Below, piece after piece: positions 45,183-53,900 of a stretch of 62,312 nt of DNA. The position numbers and the translations under genes were made by a program. Position 1 is the stretch's first letter, and the number at the start of each line of letters is the position of its first letter. The stretch lies in assembly GCA_020635205.1 (NCBI GenBank), contig JACKAE010000006.1:1-62312 (forward strand), in the 5' to 3' direction. This stretch comes from Ignavibacteria bacterium. Its GTDB lineage: Bacteria > Bacteroidota > Ignavibacteria > OLB7. The notes beneath the pieces are model-generated. The model did no database searches, was not told the origin of the DNA, and was given only the letters and a program-made list of their open reading frames with translations.

Positions 45183-45926
45183 ATGTACAATCGAGAATTC
45201 ATTAGAATACTCGTAACTCCCTTTAGGAAAGAAGCGGCGACACACACATATATAGGTGTGTATGCCATGTTCTTGGGATTTTTACTAGGAAAGGGCTGGG
45301 AATATGTATGCACATCATTAGCTCTAAAAGATGTCGTTGGATGGAGTGTAACGATATTTGTGGGTACTCTTGTTGCTTACGTTATTGGAAAAGCTAATCA
45401 CGCAAGAACTGAAATCTCTAATCAGATAAAGAAGAAAAAAGGAACGCTATCAAAAAAGTGGAAAGAAATAGACGAAGCGTTAAATAATTTGAAGGTAAGA
45501 ATTGGTGAACACGGCAATAGATTCAAGGATATGCCTCCCATTGTTTCAGACAGTGCAACCCTGATTCAAGACATTAAAAAAATCGAATCTGATTGGCTCA
45601 GTCACCTTGCGACATTTGCAAGGAATAGAAACCATCCTTTTGATTTTTACCAGAGGAAAGGGAAAAAATATAAAGAGCTTACTACATCCGAGGATATTAC
45701 TGAAGGTTTGTGGGTAGAGGCAGCCAATGAATTAACCCAGCGTATAGCGCATCTGATTGATGTCTGCAAAATACAATTCACTATGGAGGCAACGAGAAAA
45801 TCTTATAACATTACACTTAAAAATGTACCTAATGAGGCCGATTATATCAAGTATTTAGATGTTGTCTATAGTAATGCTCTCAGAGCATCTAATGTATTTG
45901 GAGGAGAACTCGATTCACATACATAG
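45183..45926 (+). CDS. Two-TM helical membrane protein, right-island variable cargo gene B
   Basis: 247 residues from ATG 45183 (an in-frame GTG at 45165 would add 6). Two membrane segments (about 22-42, THTYIGVYAMFLGFLLGKGW; about 53-73, VVGWSVTIFVGTLVAYVIGK) precede a charged helical domain (KKKKGTLSKKWKEIDEALNN). It has the same architecture as the left protein (17358-18191) with little sequence identity. Its stop codon directly abuts the stop of the convergent outer integrase. Probably an inner-membrane protein with a cytoplasmic domain. Confidence 0.72.
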   Translation: MYNREFIRILVTPFRKEAATHTYIGVYAMFLGFLLGKGWEYVCTSLALKDVVGWSVTIFVGTLVAYVIGKANHARTEISNQIKKKKGTLSKKWKEIDEALNNLKVRIGEHGNRFKDMPPIVSDSATLIQDIKKIESDWLSHLATFARNRNHPFDFYQRKGKKYKELTTSEDITEGLWVEAANELTQRIAHLIDVCKIQFTMEATRKSYNITLKNVPNEADYIKYLDVVYSNALRASNVFGGELDSHT

Positions 45927-47219
45927 TTACCCTCCCACCACCCTATCCAACGCCTCATCCGCGGCTTGGTTGATGAAGTTGGCTTGATAACCCAGCGTGG
46001 TTTTGATGTCGGAGTGGCGGTATAGTTTCTGGAGCATCTGGATGGGGATTTTGTCGCCTGCGAGGGTGGCGAAAGTGTGCCGGGCGATGTGGAGAGAGAG
46101 TTTTGCGGTGATGTTTGCGGCAGGCGCGATGTGTTTGCGCAAAAGCCTGTCGCATTTTTTTATGGTGGCGGAGATTTTTTGTTTTCTTGTGAAGGTATCC
46201 AGTGTCTCCGGCATGTCTTTGAGGAAGGGGAATACGTCATCTTCCGCGCCCGTCTGGTCGGTTTTATAGCGTTCGAGAATTTCTTTTGCCTTGTCCGGCA
46301 CTTTCAGCGATACGGGTTTGTTGTTCTTGCCCATTGTGTAGTACAAGCGGCCTTCCCTGATGTCTGACCATTTCATTTGCAGCACGTCTCCGGCACGCAT
46401 TCCGGCGAAGTAAAACGAGGTCAACCAGAGATCACGGGCGGCTTTGTGTGTGGAGTCAGTCAGCGTGACGGTTTCCAGTTTTTCTACGTCCTCCTTTGTC
46501 AATCCTACTTTTTGGCTTTTCGGCAGCTTGATGCGGATTTTGTCTTTGCCGAAAGGGAAGCACTTTTCATCGAGAACGCCTTCCTTTATCGCATGACTGA
46601 ATATCGTCTGGATCGTTATCAGGTAATTGGCAATCGTGCGGTCACTGATCTTGCGTTGTGCTTTCAGGTAGATTTTGAACTGCGTCAGCAAGGCAACGTC
46701 GATATGCTGGAACGCAACGTCCGTGCCGGGCAGGACTCCGGCGCAGGGCGGGTGTTTGCGTGACCCCTTGCGTTTGGGCAGTTCGTCTTCTATCGCTTCC
46801 GTGCCGAGCACAAATTCCTTGAACAGGCGGACGCGCGATGTTTCCGGCGACCAGCAGTTGTAATTGCCAGCCTCCTTCATACGCTCAAGATAGAGGGCGG
46901 CACGGGCAAAAAACATGCTCTCGCCCGTGGGCTTGATTTTCTTTTTGAGGGTCTTGGCGGAGGATTGTTTGCGCTGCACGTCAAAGTCCAGCATGACGTG
47001 ACCCGCATCCGCCATCGTCTGCATGAGAAAGGTATTCAGCCGTTGCGCATTGGGGTGGGATTTTCGCACCCGTTGCGCGACGTCATCCCAGTCTTTCTCC
47101 CGTACACGATAGCCAAGGTAGACGTAAGAGCTTTTCCGGTCTTTGGTGATGCGCAGAGCCAGCGGGAAGGTTTCGTCGGTGTTCTTTTTCTTGCGAAGAA
47201 CGATTTTTGCCGTTGCCAT
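45927..47219 (-). CDS. Tyrosine recombinase, Bacteroidota type (outer integrase, right island)
   Basis: 430 residues; mirror of 16019-17308 with all catalytic residues intact (GMRAGDVLQMKW, HIARHTFATLA, SDIKTTLGYQ). Differences are few and scattered (for example TLTDSTHKAA against ELTDPLHTAA). It starts 27 bases inside a 20-mer end site and reads into the right island, converging on the cargo membrane gene with no spacer. Confidence 0.93.
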   Translation of the reverse strand: MATAKIVLRKKKNTDETFPLALRITKDRKSSYVYLGYRVREKDWDDVAQRVRKSHPNAQRLNTFLMQTMADAGHVMLDFDVQRKQSSAKTLKKKIKPTGESMFFARAALYLERMKEAGNYNCWSPETSRVRLFKEFVLGTEAIEDELPKRKGSRKHPPCAGVLPGTDVAFQHIDVALLTQFKIYLKAQRKISDRTIANYLITIQTIFSHAIKEGVLDEKCFPFGKDKIRIKLPKSQKVGLTKEDVEKLETVTLTDSTHKAARDLWLTSFYFAGMRAGDVLQMKWSDIREGRLYYTMGKNNKPVSLKVPDKAKEILERYKTDQTGAEDDVFPFLKDMPETLDTFTRKQKISATIKKCDRLLRKHIAPAANITAKLSLHIARHTFATLAGDKIPIQMLQKLYRHSDIKTTLGYQANFINQAADEALDRVVGG

Positions 47220-47245
47220 GAGTATAGAGGTTTGTTCATGTTATT

Positions 47246-47265
47246 GGTACAACATAGGTCAAACA
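47246..47265 (-). other. 20-bp island end site, right outer copy
   Basis: Reverse complement of TGTTTGACCTATGTTGTACC, 27 bases upstream of the outer integrase start. Confidence 0.6.
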
Positions 47266-47363
47266 TCTGACGGTTTAGCATGGGTTTACGTGTAGTCAGG
47301 TGGAAGGAAAATGTGGAAAAATTTTCAGGAAAGGGCACTTTTGTATGAGTGAATCCACCTGTT

Positions 47364-47753
47364 CCGGGGATTTTCATCCCCGGACACATCTACATTTACT
47401 CCCATTAACACCCCGATTCATCGGGGTGCTTCAGCACTTCAGATATATACTGAACGACTTCAAGTCGTTTCCCCCGATGGAACGTGATAGAGAGTGCTCG
47501 TGGTCACAGGCTGATTGAGAAATCAGTGAAATGCTGCGCCAGATGAGAGCATATCCCAAACCCGAGTTTTCTATTTCCGCATTGATAGAACTACCATATC
47601 TTTCACCATTCCCAAAAATGTGTGTGGCCTTCCAACAATCGAACCTGCTTTGGCGTAACTCCGAACTGGATGACTGCCCGCACCAATAGTATGCAACGTC
47701 ATTATTCTCCGGGGATTTATTCCCGACAACTTCTACATAAGCAAGGAGAGATT
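47364..47753. repeat. Right island boundary hairpin and flanking hairpin repeats
   Basis: CCGGGGATTTTCATCCCCGG (47364-47383) marks the outer end of the right island. CACCCCGATTCATCGGGGTG (47409-47428) and AACGACTTCAAGTCGTT (47453-47469) follow, mirroring 15435-15497 on the left. Bases 47480-47753 show no gene; AAGGAGAG at the end is the ribosome binding site of the next gene. Confidence 0.75.
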
Positions 47754-48650
47754 ATGTCTATGCTCGCATTTGTTCAGTTTCCACACCCAAAGGATGAGGC
47801 AAAGCCAGATCGAAAAACCCGAAGCACCTATGATTGGAATTGTGGTAAACACCATCGCAGGTTTATGCAGGCTTCGGGAGCCTATACAACATCTGGAGAT
47901 TCAAGCGAGAGCCAGAGTGGTGAGTTTTGTTTCTGGGGAGAGTGGGAAGGGCATGGCCGCTGTGTGGAGCAACTAAATTCTCAAGATCGCGAAAGCCCAA
48001 ACTACCTTTGCAAGCCGATTCTTTCGCGACCGCCCAAAGATAGAACCGGATTACAGAACACCGACCCACTTGTCTTCGGAGAACGATTCCGCTATTCAAA
48101 CTGTCGGCAGTATAGTGGGAAGTGCCAAACACAACTCAGAAACCTTGAACCTGGTAGTGTCATCCTCTACGGATCGACATTCGTCGACCGCTTCGTTCTC
48201 GATACTGTTTTTGTGGTTAGCGATAAACGGCAGCCCTGGCGTACAAACCGTGAATTCCCCAGAAACAACGAGCTGATTGACGATATTCTTAGGGATACTA
48301 CCCTCAAACCACTGCAAAACAAAACCTGCTCCGATACAGGAGGAGACTATCAGGACTTGGTGATCTACGGCGGCGTAACGTATGCTGAGCGTGAAAACTA
48401 TGGCGGAATGTTCTCATTTGTCCCAGCACAACTCTGCTCCAACGGAACTATAGGGTTTAAGCGACCGACGATACAACTGGATGGGATTGTCAACCCGGAA
48501 TCAACACGAGCTGCCCGGTACAACAAAGACGTGATTCGGGGGGATAAGGAGAAAATTCACCAACTATGGCGTGAAGTTGCGGATCAAGTCGTGACGAGCG
48601 ATCTCTTGCTGGCCCACTTCCTCTCACCTCCAGAACGGAAGGATCTGTGA
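47754..48650 (+). CDS. Unknown 298-residue protein with GEWEG and LQNTDP motifs
   Basis: Start ATG 47754 is chosen for AAGGAGAG 8 bases upstream. No signal peptide or TM segment. Notable motifs: a Cys/His-containing N-terminus (NCGKHHRRF), FCFWGEWEGHGRC (about 60), GLQNTDPLVFGERFRYSNC (about 100), SVILYGSTFVDRFVLDTVFV (about 135) and GGMFSFVPAQ (about 220). The pattern looks like a conserved family, but I do not recognise a named one. It stands alone just outside the right island, followed by an AAA/DUF4143 gene after 223 bases. Possibly a defence or nucleotide-related enzyme; this is a guess. Confidence 0.7.
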   Translation: MSMLAFVQFPHPKDEAKPDRKTRSTYDWNCGKHHRRFMQASGAYTTSGDSSESQSGEFCFWGEWEGHGRCVEQLNSQDRESPNYLCKPILSRPPKDRTGLQNTDPLVFGERFRYSNCRQYSGKCQTQLRNLEPGSVILYGSTFVDRFVLDTVFVVSDKRQPWRTNREFPRNNELIDDILRDTTLKPLQNKTCSDTGGDYQDLVIYGGVTYAERENYGGMFSFVPAQLCSNGTIGFKRPTIQLDGIVNPESTRAARYNKDVIRGDKEKIHQLWREVADQVVTSDLLLAHFLSPPERKDL

Positions 48651-48832
48651 AGAGTCTACGCAGGAGCATAACTTTAGATGGATGTTCATTTATCGTTCGC
48701 ATCTGATCCGCCTTTCATCAGGCAAGTGGAACCGAGTGGAGTAGATGCGGATTGTGCGGCGAGGTCATTCTCCCCCTTCAGGGCAGGTAGATTCACTTCC
48801 CTTCTTAAACAATGCTGATTGACGCAAGAAAT

Positions 48833-48873
48833 AACCTTGCAAATCCAACATTGAATGTTAGATTTGCAAGGTT
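48833..48873. promoter_or_regulatory. 41-bp palindrome abutting the start of the AAA_14/DUF4143 gene
   Basis: AACCTTGCAAATCCAACATT, one base, then AATGTTAGATTTGCAAGGTT; 19 of 20 bp pair. The ATG follows immediately with no Shine-Dalgarno, so the palindrome is probably an operator over a short or leaderless transcript start. Confidence 0.7.
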
Positions 48874-50046
48874 ATGGTAGAACGCAGACGATATAGAGAG
48901 ATTGATGATCTCCTTTCGCGTCATCCGGGCGTTGTCCTGTTAGGACCTCGGCAAGTAGGCAAAACAACCGTCGCGTTTGCTATTGCCGAGCAACGGGGAG
49001 GACTCTATCTCGATATGGAATCTCCTTCAGATCGGGCACGCCTTGAAGAGCCTGAGCTATACTTCTCTCACTATGCTGAACAGTTTATTGTTCTCGACGA
49101 AGTTCAACAAGTTCCCGGGTTGTTTTCTGTGCTTCGTGGGGAAATTGACCGACGCCGAAGAGCTGGCAACCGTACAGGACAATTTCTGCTGCTCGGTTCT
49201 GTCTCTCGTGATCTCTTACGCCAATCTTCAGAGTCCCTCGCCGGAAGAGTTGTCTATACTGAACTCCAACCATTCGATCTTTTAGAGGTTCGACGTGACC
49301 AGCTTGAGAAGCTCTGGGTTCGAGGTGGATTTCCCGAGTCGTTTCTTGCCGATTCAGAGCAAACGAGTATGGAGTGGCGTCAATCGTTTGTTCGCACTTA
49401 TCTTCAACGAGATATTCCTCAGCTTGGAAGCCAAATACCTGCCGAAACAATGCGCAGGTTTTGGACGATGCTCGCCCATAGACAAGGAAGTATTCTCAAC
49501 CATGCCGAAGTTGCCAGAAGTCTCGGGGTAAGCGCGCCAACAGTCAGTCGATGGCTCGACCTCTTAGTCGATCTGATGCTTGTACGTCGTCTGGAACCGT
49601 GGAGCGGAAATTTGGGAAAGAGGCTCGTCCGGTCACCAAAGATTTACGTTCGTGATTCTGGAATCCACCATACCTTACTCCAGATTAACGACCTAAATGC
49701 TCTGCTGGGTCACCCGACTGTGGGACAGAGCTGGGAATCCTTTGTGATTGAAAATATTTTAGCTGCCGCTCCTCTGAATACAGTCGCCTCGTTTTATCGT
49801 TCTTCTGGTGGTGCTGAAGTTGATATGGTAATTGAAGGGCACGATCAACAGCAGATTTGGGCGATAGAGATCAAACGGACTCTTTCCCCAAAACCTTCCA
49901 GAGGTCTTATCTCAGCAAGTGAAGATATTAAGGCAACCCGTCGGTTGCTCCTCTACCCGGGAGAGGAAAGATTCCCACTACGACACGACGTAGAAGCTAT
50001 TCCGCTCCACCTGTTAATGCAAGAATTACTGGAACTGTCGCCTTAG
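48874..50046 (+). CDS. AAA_14 ATPase with DUF4143 domain
   Basis: 390 residues. Walker A is GPRQVGKTTVAF (about 23-34), Walker B is FIVLDEVQQVPG (about 70), and a sensor-like LLLGSVSRDL follows (about 107). The DUF4143 region (about 200-340) contains RKYVRDSGIHHTLL-type features (KIYVRDSGIHHTLLQ, SWESFVIENIL) and a PD-(D/E)XK-like end (GGAEVDMVIE, WAIEIKRTLSPKPSRG). The family is widespread and mobile; its role is poorly defined, with suggestions of defence or nucleic-acid processing. A single-gene unit under the palindrome 48833-48873. Confidence 0.88.
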   Translation: MVERRRYREIDDLLSRHPGVVLLGPRQVGKTTVAFAIAEQRGGLYLDMESPSDRARLEEPELYFSHYAEQFIVLDEVQQVPGLFSVLRGEIDRRRRAGNRTGQFLLLGSVSRDLLRQSSESLAGRVVYTELQPFDLLEVRRDQLEKLWVRGGFPESFLADSEQTSMEWRQSFVRTYLQRDIPQLGSQIPAETMRRFWTMLAHRQGSILNHAEVARSLGVSAPTVSRWLDLLVDLMLVRRLEPWSGNLGKRLVRSPKIYVRDSGIHHTLLQINDLNALLGHPTVGQSWESFVIENILAAAPLNTVASFYRSSGGAEVDMVIEGHDQQQIWAIEIKRTLSPKPSRGLISASEDIKATRRLLLYPGEERFPLRHDVEAIPLHLLMQELLELSP

Positions 50047-50127
50047 AAATAGTTAGGTTAGGCAATCTCCACAGTACCGATAACCAAACAGAACTATTCA
50101 ACATTATTCAACCGAGAAAACCACACG

Positions 50128-50532
50128 ATGGCCAATCAATTCCCTACTCCCGACGTTGCGCTCACTCAGCTTCTTGTGGTGAGCGATGTAGATCGATCGC
50201 GTGACTTCTACTGTAATGTGCTTGGGGCAGAACTCTATCGGGAGTATGGAGGGACATCGGCTGTCCTCAGCTTTCAGGGGGTCTGGCTCCTGTTGGTGAC
50301 CGGGGGAGACCCCACTCCCGACAAGCCAACTGTGACCTTTGCCCCTCCAGACAATCCCAACCGGGTGAGCCACCAACTGACGATGCGGGTTCCCGATTGC
50401 CAAGCTGCTTACGAAATTCTCAGCGCGCGAGGAGCAGAGTTCCTGACTCCCCCCTACAAACGTGCAGGAGAGACTCGCTGTTTTTTCCGCGATCCCGATG
50501 GACATCTGTTGGAGATTAGTGAGGTAGGGTAA
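50128..50532 (+). CDS. VOC-superfamily (glyoxalase/bleomycin-resistance-like) protein
   Basis: 134 residues, one VOC domain built of two beta-alpha-beta-beta-beta modules. LLVVSDVDRSRDFYCNVLGA opens the first; CFFRDPDGHLLEISE closes the second and carries the conserved Glu metal ligand. Likely metal-dependent small-molecule enzyme or binding protein; substrate unknown. Monocistronic. Confidence 0.88.
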   Translation: MANQFPTPDVALTQLLVVSDVDRSRDFYCNVLGAELYREYGGTSAVLSFQGVWLLLVTGGDPTPDKPTVTFAPPDNPNRVSHQLTMRVPDCQAAYEILSARGAEFLTPPYKRAGETRCFFRDPDGHLLEISEVG

Positions 50533-50900
50533 GTGCCGATGAAGATTCAGCAGCAGTCAAGGGAGAGTTCAGCAGAACGGAAAGCAAGGAAGAAGTTGTT
50601 AAAGACTTCATAGCATATCTACGGCTGGAATCCCCCTTCTCACAAGAAGCAAAACAACCGCAACGAAGTATACAGCCTGAGTTCGGTTCAAATTGTTTGT
50701 ATTTCTCACGAATTAGGCTTTCAACCCTTTCTGGAACTTCTCCCCTCTTCTATGATCCTTGTCTTCTTTCCCTTGCACAGTTCAGAACACATCTCTACAT
50801 TGTTCCCACTATTCAACTGCGCCCGCACACAATATGGATGTCTTTGCACTACATATCGCATCGACTCCCGATCCTATGTACCACAGATGGAGGAGAACTA
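50533..50900. other. Intergenic, nothing recognised
   Basis: Apart from AGGAGAA before ATG 50901, no promoter, hairpin or gene could be supported. Confidence 0.5.
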
Positions 50901-53900
50901 ATGTCTGTTGCAACACGCTTTGCAGTCTTTGTTGTACTCGCTCTTTTTCTTGCGATGTCCACAAAGGCTCAACCGGTGCAGAACGGCTTCGCTGCCGTCA
51001 CCTGCTTTTCTGATTTCTCACCAACTGGGCCGGTAGTGGCCTTGATCGATGTCACCGCCGGCAACCTTCAACCAGTTTTTACTAACTGGAATGCTCCTAA
51101 ATCTTATGGGCCAGTTTCATCTCCATGGAACCGATCGAACCTCGGCGAAGTCTTCGGTATCGCCTTCGATGGGAGTGGGAATATCTACGTCTCGGCTACT
51201 ACTGCCTATACTTCAGCCGCTCCGGGAGGTCCTGGGGGAAGTGGCGCGATATATCAACTAAACGGTGTCACCGGTGCAATTACCACGTTTGTCTCAACGC
51301 TCAACGCAGCCTGCGGGAGTGTGGTTGGAACGAGCACGATTCCAAACACCGGAAATGGTCTCGGCAACATTGCTTACGACCCGGTAAACAATCAGTTCTT
51401 CGCCACCAACATGGAGGATGGAAAGATATACCGGATCAGCTCAGCCGGAATTATTCAGAGTACGTTCGATCCATTTGGTCCCGACGGCTGTACGCCTGGC
51501 CCGGCTCCGTTAGGGGAGCGCATTTGGGGTATCGGTATTTACAACAACCGCGTCTACTTCGCCCGCTGGCAGGAAGACTGCGGATCACCCAGCACAACAT
51601 CGGCAAACGAAGTCTGGTCGATAGGACTTGCTGGTGGAGATTTTACAGGTGGGCCAGTTCTTGAGATTACTGTTCCACCCCTCCCCTCATCAATTCACTC
51701 GAATCCGGTTGCCGACATTGCCTTCTCAGCTGGAGGGAGAATGCTCTTAGCTGAGCGAACGATGGTGGGAGTGGGTACAAATCCAATCTACCCGAACGCT
51801 CACGCTTCCCGCGTTTTAGAATATCAGTTCTCCGGCACGTGGGGGCTTACAGGAAACATCTTCGATATTGGAACAATGGGAGTAGGAAGCTCGTGCGGTG
51901 GATATCCAACAATCGGTGCAAACTCCGCTGGTGGTGTCGACTACGCCTATGGTTCATTCGACCCAGTAACCCGCACCCCGGTCGACTGCGACAGCGCAGT
52001 TTGGGCATCGGGTGATGCGTTGAAGTTTGCGAGTGGTGATTACATCTATGGTTTTCAACGCCTCTCAGGAAATGGGGGTAATGCTGCAAGTAGCCAGATG
52101 ATTGACGCCGACGGAAACACTGCGAGCGGCGACAAGACACAGATTGGCGACATTGAAATCTACAAACGATGTGCGCAGCCGCAGACCGATCCCTGCAAGG
52201 ATATTCAAATAAACTATAAGCCTGTGCAAAGTCAAGGGGATGCGAGTTGTTGTTTTGACCTAACGATTTCAGGAATTCCGGCTGGAGCCTTCACTCAGGT
52301 TTCTGCAACGTTGCTGACAGCGAGCGTCTCGATGACGGGCGTTATCGGTCCAACCGGGTGGAACGTCACGAACACCGGAACGTTCGCCACGTGGGACTCG
52401 GCAGGAGTAATTCCGGCTGGCACAGTGACAGGACTCCGGTTCTGTCTCTACTCGTTAGTTCCACCACCGCAAGAGATTGAGATTACACTCTACGCCGCTG
52501 ACGGAACAGTCTGTAAGGATACAATCCGCCTCGACTGTGCAGAGCAGCCACCACCATTCCCCCCGTGCATGACCTTCGTCAGACCACGGATTGAGTGTAA
52601 GCAGACAGGGGCAAATGGATCGCTTTACGATCTCTCTTTCGCGGTCACAAACCAGAGCATTTTCAGTCTGCCACCATATAACCTCCCGGCTGAGAACATT
52701 GTCGTCTATCCGGCAACGTCGGGTGTAACTGTCACTCCCAATGGCTTGATTTCTCTATCACCGACCCTTGGATATAATCAAACCTCAAATCCACTCAACT
52801 TTACGATTGGTGGGTCAGGTCTGAAAGCTGGAGATACTGTCTGCATTGTCGTGCAGTTGCACGGCAAGAAACTTGAGCAAGACTATCAGTGGTGTTGCCC
52901 TCCCGACACACTCTGCGTGATACTGCCCCCTTGCAAAGATTGCTGTGACAGCGTTGACATCGCTGTCAAGGAGCGACTGGTACGGCAAGTGGGGAACAAC
53001 GCTGCGAATATTTCTTCATCAGTTTCAGTAACGCCAGGGCCAGTAATGGCAGCATCGGCAACGATTGTCAGCGTTACTCGAAGCACCATCTGGTGTCCGA
53101 AGAAGTTACCGAACGGTGGTTGGGTCTACGTGCAGAGTGGTGTTGGAGGTCCGATGTTAGGACAAATCAGCAACGCGACGCTTACTCCAGCCCTTCCTCT
53201 CAGTTCTGGACTTACGCCCCCATCATCACAGGTGATCTGGGGAACAACCCCTGCTGGGGTAGACATGAGTAGTGGATCGATTGGTCTGCAACTTTCATTC
53301 CCCGGCACTACACTCGGCTGGCGTTGTCGCGATACGTTGACAGTCTGCGTTCGCTACACCTTCACTGATACGGCTTGTAGGACGTGCGATACGGTTGTCT
53401 GCTATCAGGTTCCGCGGAGAGGACAGATTGCGATAAAGGATATTGATCTGACCGGCGTTGGCATTGTCTCACGTCTCGACGAGAACCCGAGTCCAAATCG
53501 TGAAGTAACTGCGCACGAGGTAACGCACATCGTGCAACAACGGCTTGGACTAAGTATGTCGAGCACCACAGCCGGCCTGTTGAGCGTTGGGCATTGGTGG
53601 CAAGATGATTTAGAGGGAGACCCAACAATTCGCTTTACTCGGATGTTGGTGACGCCAGAACCGGGAGTTGAGATTGTTTCGTTGACCGCACAAGGTTCGG
53701 GAACGCAAGCAACGGTTGCAGACAGAACGGCAACGATTGCACTCGACCTGAACAAGGGAGAGACTGATCTATTTGACATTCAGCTATCGAACCCGAGAAG
53801 TGCTCGCTTCTTCGTTCTCCACGTCCGCTTTGAGTATACCGACGGATCGGGTCAGAGCGAACCGGAGTTATCGCGAGAGTTCATTGTGACTGCACGTGTG

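Larger units (their letters stand above)
32641..47383 (-). mobile_element. Right integrative island (arm 2 of the inverted pair)
   Basis: A 14.7-kb island, inverted relative to 15855-32403 and bounded by the hairpins at 32641-32660 and 47364-47383. The 20-mer end sites are at 32727-32746 and 47246-47265. Gene order mirrors the left island, but the variable cargo pair differs and the XRE-ImmA module is absent, replaced by about 300 unrelated bases (about 41745-42060). Many point differences show it is not a simple assembly duplicate. Confidence 0.8.

Noticed and set aside
15855..47383. Pure assembly artefact (one island duplicated in inverted orientation)
   Set aside because: The arms differ by numerous point changes, different cargo and a 2-kb module, so they are two real sequences; only their adjacency needs long-read proof.
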